A DNA stretch of 64,000 bases from Monocercomonoides exilis. Lineage: Eukaryota > Preaxostyla > Oxymonadida > Polymastigidae. Positions 33,655 to 44,100 of the stretch are shown piece after piece (the stretch's first letter is position 1; every line of letters starts with the position of its first letter). Where the stretch lies: assembly GCA_001643675.2 (NCBI GenBank), contig LSRY02000058.1:417501-481500 (forward strand), read 5' to 3'. The translations under genes and the position numbers were made by a program. The notes beneath the pieces are model-generated. The model saw nothing but the letters and a program-made list of their open reading frames with translations, had not been told where the DNA came from and ran no database searches.

Positions 33655-35004
33655 ATGCTCGTCTTTTCTCTGACTTTGATTTCATTTTTTTCATCAGAGA
33701 TTATTTGGAAAGAAGAATTTGCTGATGGAGGTTCGATGGAGCTAATTTTTCTTGTTTTCATATTATTTTTTATCGTCATTTCTTAATTGGATGATCATTT
33801 GATGGACTTATTCTTATTTCGAAAAATTTTTGTTTTTAAATATAACTTACTTAAAAAAATAATCTAAATAGATAAATGGAAGGATCGTTGGGTTCTTGCA
33901 GTTAATAAGACAAAACATTATAAAGGAGAATGGGCAATTGAAGCACCAAAAAAATGCCAAAATCGCGAAAGATCCAAAGGAATGAAAACAATAACTGATG
34001 ATGGATATTATCAAATTTCTGCTGATATTGGAAGAACAATTTCAACTTACAACAAAACATTTATATTTTCGTACATGGTTAAAAACGAGCAAGATATTCA
34101 GGTCGGTGGTTCTTATGTGAAAATACTACCAGAAGGCATTAACCAAACCGATTTTGATGGAACAACTCCATATTACATTATGTTTGGTCAAGATCAGGAT
34201 AAAGGACATTCTGATCGTGTTCAATTAATTCTTAAAAAACATGGAAACGAATATCAACACACAACACCACTTCGCTTGGAAAAAGATACACGTACTCATA
34301 TGTTTACTATTATCATGTTCCCTGATCTTTCCTATGAAATACGAATCGATAACAAAGTCCAAAGAAGTGGGAAAATGTATGTTGATTTCCCTGGAGCTTT
34401 TGATGGTCCGACACTTCCTGATCCAGATGCAAAAAAACCAAAGGATTGGGTTGAGCTGCCTGAGATTCCCGACCCGAAAGCAAAGAAGCCAGACGACTGG
34501 GAGGAGGAGATGACGATTGTCGACCACAAGGCGAAGAAGCCTATCTGGTGGAAAGAGAAGCTCCACGGAGAGTGGAGTGCCCCACGAATTCCCAATCCGC
34601 GCTACAGAGGCGTCTGGATGCCGCCGTTGGTGAAGAACCCAGAATATAAAGGAGAATGGAAGGCTCCACGCATTCCGAATCCAGACTGGGAGAAGGCCAG
34701 GAGGAATGCTGCATTCAAGAAGATAAGATATGTGGGGATTGAAATCTATCAGCCGAAAAGCGGGTCTATTTTCGACAACTTCTTCATTGGAGACGATTTG
34801 AAAGAGTATCGCACGTTTGTGAAGCAGAACTGGGAGCCCACAAAGAGATATGAAGATGTGTATGATCCATACGAGAAGCCAGAGACTTTCTCAATGAGTG
34901 GAAAGGATCTCTTCAAGAACCAAAAGAAAGATGAAGACGATGACGATGACGATGACGATGATGATGACGACGATGATGACGATGATGACGTCAGAGAATT
35001 GTAA
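33655..35004 (+). CDS. CRT: Calreticulin, ER lectin chaperone
   Basis: Calreticulin binds calcium and monoglucosylated glycoproteins in the ER lumen. Exon 1 (33655-33730) encodes a signal peptide (MLVFSLTLISFFSS) followed by EIIWKEEFADG. A 141-base intron (donor gttcga) is followed by exon 2 (33872-35004), giving 402 residues, the usual length. Family landmarks appear in order: DKWKDRWVLA, GGSYVKILP, YYIMFGQDQD, the P-domain repeats KPKDWVE, KPDDWEE and KPIWWKE, the GEWSAPRIPNPRYRG-type repeats, IFDNFFIGDD and a long Asp run. The protein ends VREL, a variant of the KDEL retrieval signal. There is no membrane segment near the C-terminus, so calnexin is excluded. The sequence becomes richer in G and C toward the 3' end. 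Confidence 0.95.
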
Positions 35005-35320
35005 ATTTTTATAATTATTATTGATCATGAAAATTGTTGTTTAACTTGTCGCATTTATTAATACTGCATTTTTTTAATTTGATGTTTGTATTAATCATCT
35101 CAACTTGCGTACTTCTGATTTGTAAAATATGTTATTTTTAGAAATTATGGTTTTTGAAAAAATCCGCGTTTGCCCTAGATCAATAAAATTTCATTGTGAA
35201 GTTTGTGAAGCTTTAAATACAATTTGTTGGATGATAACATGATTTCATAAATTAAATATTTTATTTTACATTTTTGATTTTATCATTTTTTAATTTCACA
35301 AACAAAATTTTCAACAGACA

Positions 35321-35814
35321 ATGGCAAAGTCAAAAAATCACACAAATCACAACCAGAATCATAAAGCACACAGAAATGGAATTAAGAAGCCACAACAGAA
35401 AGGCCAATTCTCACGTCGCTATGTTTGTACACTTCTTTTATTGAGAGTGCACTTATTTTTTTGGAATTTCTCAAATTTGTTGTTTAATAGATGGATCAAA
35501 AATATTTGAGAAATCTTCACTTTGTTCGCAAGCACAACAGGAAGAATTTGGCCAAATTTGTTGCTCAAAGAAAGCGTGACCTTCTGGCAAAGAAGAAGGG
35601 AAAACTTAATGAAACAAAAACCGACAAAACTTCAAAAGCCTCAGAGAAAAAAGTTGTCGCTGTTCAAAAACAAGAAAAACCACAAGAAGCAGAGAAAAAG
35701 CAACAAGTGAAATCTGTTGCAGAGAAGAAGATTGAGAAAAAAGCAGCACCAGCCAACGAAAAGCCAAAGAAAGCTGCAGCTCCAAAACAAGATAAGAAAG
35801 CAGGAAAGAATTAA
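35321..35814 (+). CDS. RPL29: 60S ribosomal protein eL29
   Basis: A component of the large cytosolic ribosomal subunit. Exon 1 (35321-35422) gives MAKSKNHTNHNQNHKAHRNG followed by IKKPQQKGQ, the diagnostic eL29 start. A 68-base intron (donor gtttgt) leads to exon 2 (35491-35814), beginning MDQKYLRNLHFVRKHNRKN, the second conserved block. After these roughly 55 residues comes a long Lys/Ala/Glu/Pro-rich tail of about 85 residues, for 141 residues in total. Fungal homologues lack a long tail; animal ones have one. The gene follows calreticulin on the same strand after 316 bases of AT-rich spacer, in which I see nothing else. Confidence 0.93.
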
Positions 35815-36016
35815 ATTATTTCACACATTTCAAGAAGCTGAAGCTATTCATTCATGATCTTGACTTTGTCTTCAACAAAAGCATTTTTTAATACATTTTA
35901 ATTTTTTTTCCTAAAAAATTGAAAAAAAATTATTAGCAAATATATAAATAGATTGATGCAATTAGAAGTGTTCAACAAGTTTTTTGAAAGGTCAATTAAG
36001 GTTTCGTGTGATCGAA

Positions 36017-37688
36017 ATGTCATTTGTCAGAAAAAGCAAATTCCGTCATGTGTTTGGAGAGCTCGCCAAGCGTGAGTTTATGTATGAGGGCATAAAAGGA
36101 ACAGGAACTACTCTCGACACTAACATGATAAAGGTGAACAACAAGTACATCTCTTACATTTGGGAAGGTTCTGGAGGAGGTGCGATTTGCGTCTTTCCTT
36201 CAACACAAGTTGGACGTCACCCAACGTCAATGCCCCTCATTCGAGGTCACACACGCCCTGTTACAGATATGGATTTTTGCCCACATGATCCAGTCTGCAC
36301 TTTTTATTTCCACATTATTCATAAATTACTGAAATTAATCATCTTTGTTTTTTTCACTTTGCTATTTTTTCCATCCAATATTTTAGGATACAATTGCAAC
36401 AACATGCGAAGATTGCACAGTTCGTGTTTGGAAGATTCCAGAGAGCGGAATGCCAGCTGATGGAATTGAAGAGCCAGTTGCAGCTTTTACTGGACACGGA
36501 AGAAAATCCACTGAAGTTATTTGGAATCCATGTGCCTCAGGGATTCTTGCATCTGCGGGTGCTGATGCAACCATTAAAGTGTGGGATTTGAATTCAAAGG
36601 AAAGAGTCTTTTCAATTGATGGTCAACACGGAGATGCAATCCAATCCTTCCAATGGAACCAAGCAGGAAACATGATTGGAACCCAATGCAGAGACAAAAA
36701 AATACGTTTGTTTGATGTAAGATCCAATCAAAAAGTGCTTGAAATTCAATCACATGCTGGAGTGAAAACAGCTCGTTTCCTCTTCAACAACAAGAGAAAC
36801 TGGCTCATGTCAACAGGATTTGGGCAAGGAAGCAATCGTCAAGTTCTCATATGGGATGAACGAAATACAACCAAGCCAATCGTGTCCAACGTGATTGATC
36901 AAGCATCTGGTATCATGATGCCATTCTTTGATGAAGCCACACAGATTTTGTTCATCGGGTCGAAAGGTGAGGCAAACATAAGATACTATGAACTCACTGA
37001 AGATCCTCCACACTTCTTCTACATCACCACCTTCCCAGAGGGCACACCAACACGTGGCCTCACAGCTCTTCCCAAGCAGTATGTGCATTCCGAACACTGC
37101 GAAATCATGAAGTTCTTCCGTATTACTGCAAAAGATTCTATTGAACCCATCTCGTTTGTTGTTCCACGTCGATCAGAAATGTTCCAGGCAGACATCTACC
37201 CGCCAGTAGTGGACACGACTACACCTTCAATGACAGGCGAAGAGTGGATCAAAGGGGAGAACAAACCGCCGAGATATTACGTCTTCACAGCCGACGGGAA
37301 AGGCGAGCACTGCAGCGCAGATGAGGTTCCTGCAAGCGCCACGCCTTCTCCTTCTCCTGTGCAGTCGCCACAACCGGCTGGGTTTGTACCCGCTTCTTCG
37401 TCTTCAACACCTTCCATTCCCGACGGGCATGTGCCAAAGACACAGCTGGACGCTGCAAACGCGAAAATTGCAGAGTTAGAAAAGCAGCTGGCTGAAATCA
37501 AAGCAAAGGCAGAAGGAGGAAATGGATCTGCGAAAATTGAACAGCTTGAGAAAGCGTTGAAAGAAAAAGACGAACACATTGCAGACACCAAAGCGAAAAT
37601 TGAAGAGTTGCAAAAGGACATTGTCACAAAAGATGAAGCTATCGCAGAATTGAAGAAGCAACTTGAAGAAAAGAAAGCAGAACTGTAA
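36017..37688 (+). CDS. Coronin, actin-binding WD40 protein
   Basis: Coronins bind F-actin and the Arp2/3 complex and shape the cortical actin network. Exons 36017-36292 and 36387-37688 join in phase over a 94-base intron (donor gtctgc), giving about 525 residues. The N-terminus has the coronin signature (MSFVRKSKFRHVFGELAKRE). The beta-propeller follows with GHTRPVTDMDFCPH, EDCTVRVWKIP, GILASAGADATIKVWDL and VLIWDERN, then the coronin-specific region (LPKQYVHSEHCEIMKFFR, ISFVVPRRSEMFQADIYPP). A Pro/Ser linker leads to a C-terminal coiled coil from about residue 440 (AKIAELEKQLAEIKAK), expected to mediate oligomerisation. A class I-like short coronin is the best fit. Confidence 0.94.
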
Positions 37689-37885
37689 GGAACATTTCAC
37701 AATCAGAACGTAAACGTTTTTGAATTTCTTTGTGGCTATGATTTTTATTGTTTATGTCAAAGCTTTTGTCTTTAATTTTTTTTTGAAGAGTGTTATTGCT
37801 CAAATAATGTTAATAGCAAATTTAGAATTGGACCAACAAAACTTTTACGATCAAGTAACCATTTTGAAAATTGATTTTTTGAGAA

Positions 37886-39214
37886 ATGTCTTGGTTTGGA
37901 TCTCCCAACAAAACTTCACTTAAAGAACAAGTCTGCAATATCATTGGGTGCCCGTGTGCAATTCTCTTTTTTTAGTGAATATTTAATAATTGTATTCTTC
38001 ATCTTTAGTCAAGAAATCGCAGAACGACTTCTTCAACGAACTGCTTGGAAAGTTGAAGGTTTTCACAAATTTCTACCAAGTTTATTTTAAAACCCCTCTT
38101 ATTTTAAAGCTGCTGTTAATGAGTATTACGAAAACCAGCATCTATATCCATTGCCAGCACCAAAACCATCTCCAGTTCCTCGTACCGATCCAGCCAAAAT
38201 TGAAGAATATTTTAAAAAATACAAAGGTTAAAATAAAATAGAATTACAATTTATTTTTAACAATAAAGAAATATTTATTGTTAAAATTTGAATTTTAGAT
38301 TCGGTTGCAAATGCAATTCAAGAAGATGGATTTGTTGACTTTTTGACAGATATAGGTGTTGATCCATTAGAAATTGACAGCTTGATTGTGTCCTACAAGC
38401 TTGGATGCAAGCTTCTTGGGCAAATTTCTCATGATGATTTTGTGAAAGGATGTCAGGGAGTTGGGTTTGAAAATAATAACTATTCTCAAAAATCTATTTT
38501 TTGAATTGGTCATTTCTCCTGGTTTTAGAGTTCAGGACGTAGCTTCATTTAAAAGAGAATTACCTCGCTTGAGACAGTCAATAACAGATGCAGAAGAAGT
38601 ATGCTCTTGTTTTTAAAGATTAAAATTGTAATATTCATTGAATACAGTTTCAAAAATTTTATAGATACGTATTCCTTCTTTATCTAGGAGAAGGAACGTC
38701 AAAACAGCTTCGTATGCAATTTAAAATTCTTTCTTTCCTTTTTTTTAAATATTTTCTTGACAAATAAAAATTTCTATTATGATTATTTTTGATGGAAAAT
38801 AGCTTGCGCTGATTGCATTGATGTTTGGAAAATTGTACTGAAAGGGAAGTTTGCTTTGTTGGATGAATGGTGCGAGTTTTTAGAGGTTTGAACACTTTCA
38901 TTAAAAAATAACTATTCACAAAATGAATAATCCACTCAAAAAAATCTATAAATCAAATAATTTAATGCTATCTTTCTATTTTTGATTTTTCACTTTTTGT
39001 TAAATTTTATTTTTTGACGATTCAACTATGAACAATACAGAAAAAGAAGCCGAACACGATTTCACTGGACACGTGGACTCTTCTTCTCGACTTTTCTAAG
39101 GAAGTCCATCCCGACTTGTCAAACTTTGAGGAAGAAAGCGCCTGGCCAGTTCTGATTGAAGACTTTGTGAACTGGAAGAAGGGAGGCAAAAAGGATTTCC
39201 CAAAGAAAAGATAA
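37886..39214 (+). CDS. DCUN1: DCN1-like protein (cullin neddylation factor)
   Basis: DCN1 proteins act as scaffold-type E3 ligases that help transfer Nedd8 onto cullins. The gene is invisible as one frame because it has eight small exons: 37886-37953, 38009-38058, 38110-38226, 38299-38464, 38529-38598, 38648-38711, 38803-38885 and 39041-39214. Together they are 792 bases (263 residues, the family's usual length) and all phases agree. The start MSWFGSPNKTSLKEQ leads into a UBA-like segment (IAERLLQRTAWKVEAAVNEY). The PONY/DCUN1 domain follows with EDGFVDFLTDIGVDP, QKFYRYVFLLYLGEG, VWKIVLKGKFALLDEWCEFL, DTWTLLLDFSKEVHPDLSNF and the hallmark AWPVLIEDFVNWKK. Most donors are GTNNG. The gene follows coronin on the same strand after about 200 bases. 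Confidence 0.92.
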
Positions 39215-39755
39215 ACAACGTTGCTTCACTTCACGTCTGACTCCTGTGCATAATTTTTGAGGGGTCATTTTGAGATCTTTTTTTTCGTGTTGGTTGGCCT
39301 ACCTTTTGCATTTTATCTTCCATATTTATTTCAAAAGCTAAAAAAATAAAGTTAAGCTTCTTTCTGTTTACTCATTCAAATGGGCTCAAACATTCATTTT
39401 TTATAAAGTGTGCAATATGTGTTCTGTACGATGCATCAAGTTTGCATCACTTATTTCAACCATGCACCGAATTCGATATGAACAATTCCCAAGCTTAACA
39501 TCATTCTTATGAAATGGCTTAATTGCATAAACGATTATTATTTTTCAGAAAACAACAATTTGGAAAAGAACTAAAATTAAACAAAACAAAAAAAAAAAAA
39601 AAAATGAGAAAAAAACACAATAGACATTCAAGAGTATAAAATCAAATTTGGATTCTAACTGACAAGAATTAGAACAAAAGTGTTGGAGAGTTGAGAAGAA
39701 TCTGAAAGACGATGTGTTTGAATAAGGAGAAGAAGACAGATTGAAATTAGAGAAG
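39215..39755. other. Convergent intergenic spacer
   Basis: AT-rich sequence between the 3' ends of the DCN1-like gene and the next, minus-strand gene. I see no gene in it. Confidence 0.5.
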
Positions 39756-41029
39756 CTAAAGAGGTGAACGCCTTCGAGCCATTTCTGGATAAACAGGAGT
39801 CGTAAGAGAAGAATCTGCTGTTCTTCCTCTCGTTCTATTTAGAAGCAAAATTAAAAAAAAGTTTGAGATTAATCAGAACAATTCAAAAATAGATAGATAG
39901 AAAAGAGATATTAAACATTTACATTTAGAAACATGATGCCATAACAAATAAAAACCTGTTCAGCTCAAAAGAAGTCCTTTGTGAATTCCACTGTTGACTT
40001 GATGACATGATTGCTTCTTTGTATTTGATGCGATCTTCTTTAATCAAAGAAAACTAATCAGGAATTAAATGAAAATATCGATTTTGCGCAACATGCAGAC
40101 AAATTTGAATTTTCAACAAATTGACAAAAAAAAAAAAAAAAGCATACAACACGAGAAGAGCCACCATCGTTCATTTCCTTGTTGTATTCATACGTCAAAA
40201 CAGGAAGAAGAGATGATTCACGAGACGGAGTTCTGCATGCAGATACTGCTCTTCCTCTTCTTGAAGGTGTTTCTGGATGTTGAGCTAATTTTTAATATAA
40301 TGTATTCAAAAAATTTTGAAAATAAAAAGATATAGATATTATAATTCATTCGCAAAACAAGCAAAATCACATGTAACAAACGAGGTGGTATGTATCTGAT
40401 GCCAGAATGTTTTTGTGGGCTCGTTTGCCGTGGAGAAAATATGCTTGAAGAAAGAGAAGTTCTTCCCCATTCTGTGCAGTGCCGTTTTCCAGAGCTGAAT
40501 TTAAAAATAAACCTTTTAATAAATTGGATAAAAACAATGCACGCCAATATTGAGGCTCTTTTACACAAGGTGCAGGACTTTGAGCTCGTACTCTTCGATA
40601 AGGTGAATGTTCAAGAGGAATGCAAGACGTTGACAAATGAGAAGCAGTTTGAGGCCTAACCCTTGTGGGAGTTAAAGCTGGCGTTTTTTCTTGTGTGGTT
40701 CTTGTTGAAATGTGAGGTGAATTTGCTTTGAAGGGTGAAGATGTCAATATTTGTGCTGGCCTTTGAGGCGTGGCTATCGGCATTTGCTGTTCCTGCCCAA
40801 CTTTTAACGAAGGAGAATCACTTTTAACATCGATTGCAGGAGGTTCTTTCATTTTTATATCTTTTGGTGCTGCAGTTATTTCATTCTCTTTATTTTGAAT
40901 TGGTTTTGAGGATTTATACAAAGGAAACGGAGAAGAAAATCCACCAACGGTTTGAGAAATCGTTGCTTGAGTTCCATATTTTCCTAGTTTTGCTCGAAGA
41001 TCGAAACCAGGGTGGAGTATTCTGGCCAT
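39756..41029 (-). CDS. Ser/Pro/Arg-rich protein, unrecognised
   Basis: ATG at 41029 opens a frame starting MARILHPGFDLRAKLGKYG, followed by low-complexity Ser/Pro/Thr/Lys sequence (TPTRVRPQTASHL, HSPYRRVRAQSPAP). Further exons of the same composition lie downstream. One covers about 40489-40392 (TSLSSSIFSPRQTSPQKH), one about 40288-40192 (TPSRRGRAVSACRTPSRE), one about 40050-39965 (IKYKEAIMSSSQQWNSQR), and a last one ends at a TAG at 39756 (TPVYPEMARRRSPL). Donors gtttgt and gtatga and acceptors ending in tag support splicing, but the phases of the first and third junctions could not be settled, so the exon limits are approximate. The protein is probably disordered with many potential phosphorylation sites. 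I do not recognise the family. Confidence 0.5.
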
Positions 41030-41148
41030 TGATCTTCTTTAAAATTTAATCGAAAATAAATAAATATGGTTCTAAAAATTTTAAAAAAACTCAAAATCCA
41101 AAAACAATTTCTAGTTTGTAATAAAAATACACTTAAAAAAAATAACGT

Positions 41149-44100
41149 TCACCTAAATGCAGCTGGCAAAGTTGAAGAAAGTTGCAGAATATCTGGAAGA
41201 GAAAAGAATGATGGATCAGCAACACTACTAACACCTTCTGTTTGAATCATCTGAGTTTTAGTTGTAATCATTGCATTACTCGAAGCAAGCGCATCTCCCC
41301 ATCCGCATATATCACGTGCTGCTTGGTCAGCATGACTCAATGCATCAGTTCCGTGCTGGATGTGGATGATTGACCGAATAATCGACAGTGTGAAAGGGGG
41401 ATTAACAGGCGAGCGCCGAAGTGCAAGGAGAACAGAGAGTCCTCGATCAGGTGAGAGGTGGATGAGGGCGCAGAGGATCGTCTTCATCAGGCGGATGCGG
41501 AAGATGGAGCGCGCATCCAGGGCGTACTGGGAGGCAGGGCCTGCTGCTGAAGATGCTTGGAATTGCGTGGCGGAGAAGGAGATGGCCTGCTGAGAGGCCG
41601 ACAGAAAGAGGTCGATGTCAGGCACAAGCTCGTTCAGACAGATGCGCGAGGCAGACGAGGTCAGCGCCTGTGTGAAGTGGAAGAGGAGCTTCGTCACCAC
41701 CCGGCTCTTTCTGTTGATGAACGAGTCGTTCTCCCACAGCACTTCCGGAATCGCCCCTGCTGCCGGAGAAAGAGGCAGAACTGTGCCAGGCAGGTTATCC
41801 TTTCCCAGCAGCCTGATCAGAATGCGCATCACATCCGTCCGGTCCGCCCGCTCTAAGATGTCGTTTCCTCTGCTCTCCACTTTCTGGCTCAGAACTGCAA
41901 ACGGCTCGCCCATTTTCGGAAGGGCAGGCTCCAGTCGGGCGATGATGAGAGTCTCAACGAGCTGCTGCAGAATGTCAAAGGGGATTTCGTTGACGGTGAT
42001 GTCGGAGGTGAACAAGAAGGACAAGAAGTCGAGCGAGTTGTGGATGAGAAGCAGAAGATGCTGCGCCATCTGCGGGTTGGCTGGGAAAGACTGCAGCGAA
42101 GAAAACATTTTCGTGAAAAGTGTCTGAAAATGCTTGGTGAACAGAGAGACAAAAAAGGGGAGGACGCTTTTCAGAGGCTCGAGTGTTTCGGCGTTGGGGT
42201 ATTGCACAGCAAACATCGAGTAGAACTTCTGGGCGTTTGAGGGGTCCGTGATCAGTGCATTGATTGAGTCTTCAGCTGACAGGAGAGAAGAAGAAGGAGT
42301 GGAAGAAGAAGAAGAGGAGGAGGAGGATGAGGAAAAGGAGGAAGAAGAAGAACTGCCAAACACTGTCTGGGCAATGGAGAGCCACTGATCAGCTGAAAAG
42401 CAGACAGCAGGTTGAAGTGAAGAAGAAGGAAACGAAGCAGATGAAGTGATGGTGAATGTGGATGAAGGGAGAGCAAAAGGCGGCTGGAGTGGTGTCTGAA
42501 CCTTTGGCTGATTTGGCTGAATTTGCTGAAGTGTTGATGGCTGAAATGCGAATTGTGAAGTGGATGGCTGAGAAGGTGTGGTGGATGAAGTGCTGGAGGC
42601 ATCGGCCATCGAAGAAGAGAGTTGCGAGGTGGAGTGAAGTGATGAAACGTTTGCTGGTGAAATGGATGAGGGCAAAGAAGATAAAGAAGAAGAAGAAGGA
42701 AAAGAGGAAGAGGAAGAAGACATCATGTTTTGCATCGTTTCTGACATGCGTTGTGGTGATTGCTGCATTCCTTCAATGTCCATTGACTGCCTCTCATTTT
42801 CCCTGCGCATTCTTTCGCTGCGTCTCTCCTCCTCTTTCTCTCTCTCCAGCCCCATCATAAACCCGATCAGTGGCTGTGCCGACTGCGCTGCCAGCTTCGC
42901 AAACTGGAGTGCGCTTATCACTTCGTCCATCTCTCTCTGCGGAAGCTGGTTCGCCTCCAACACAACTGCATCGACGCCTGCCGCTCTGATGACCTCGATG
43001 AACAGCAGCTTCATCATGTGCTTCACGTAGCTGCTGCTGGCGCTGTACTTCCACACAAGTGGGCGGATGCACTGCGAGATTCCGTCTTTGAACAAGTCCT
43101 TTTCGGATTGCTGTGCCGTCGGCTGTGTCTGCTGCGCCCACTGCGCGACCTGCGGAAGCAGCCACTCCAACACCGCTCGGCGCTGTTTGTGCGAATCCAC
43201 TCCCAAAAGTGTCGAGGCAGGAGGCAAAAGTTGAGTGATCCCCACACCTGCAGCAAACGCATCCAGTGCAGATGAAGCAGCTGAGCTTAAAGTCTCAATG
43301 GAGTTTGGATGGGACAGCAGTAAAGATGGAAGCTGTGTTTCAAACTGGTACTCCTGTGAAGGAAGTGCAGGCAATGGAAGGGGCAGAGGCGGAGGAAGCA
43401 GCCGCTGCTGGCTGGGCGGGAGAAGACAGAGCTGCTGCTGGTAGACTTCAACCTGCTGCTGATACAGCGCCTTCTGCTGCTGCTCGAGCACATGGCGCTG
43501 TCTCTCTTTCTCAATCAGCTCTGCTTTGTGTGACTGGAGCTGCCTTTGCATTGCACCTTCATCATCTGCACCGAGAAAGGAGAATATGTGCACAGACAAG
43601 ATTGTGGCATATGTGCTGGCTTTGTCCTTCATGCAGCGGATGAGCAGTTCAGAGAGTCTTATGCACGCAATGGCTATCGTCCTGTTTGGGTGCGCAAACA
43701 GCTCGCTCAAACACTTTACAAGATCTGCCAGCATTTCAGCTGTGATGCTCTGCGAATTTGACGTGACAGCACTTGCAACCTGTTCGACTGATGTGTATTC
43801 TTCAGCTGTGAGATATCCAAAATACGAAGAAGAAGAAGAAGAAGGCTGATGTGATGACATTGCTGTGTCTGATGTCAGCCCATTCGATGTGGCTGCAGCA
43901 AGTGATGCTCTGAGCTGTGAAATGGGTCCGCTCAGCGGATTTTGCATGTCGTGCTGTGGAGGGGCATACTGCTGTTTCGGTGCTTGTTCGGGTGACTTGT
44001 CCATTGCCTGGCTTGGTGAAGAGTGTTTGCTCTCGTTTGGAGAAACAGTCATTTTATTTGCTTGTTCTTGTCGATTCGGTGCGGATGGTGAATCAAGGCT

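Noticed and set aside
2299-39214. Alternative genetic code (TAA/TAG as Gln), as known in some oxymonads
   Set aside because: Ste24, calreticulin, eL29, coronin and the DCN1-like gene end at TAA at the length expected for their families, calreticulin right after a retrieval-like VREL, and reading through gives nonsense. SRPK and the giant surface protein end at TAG. The standard code fits.
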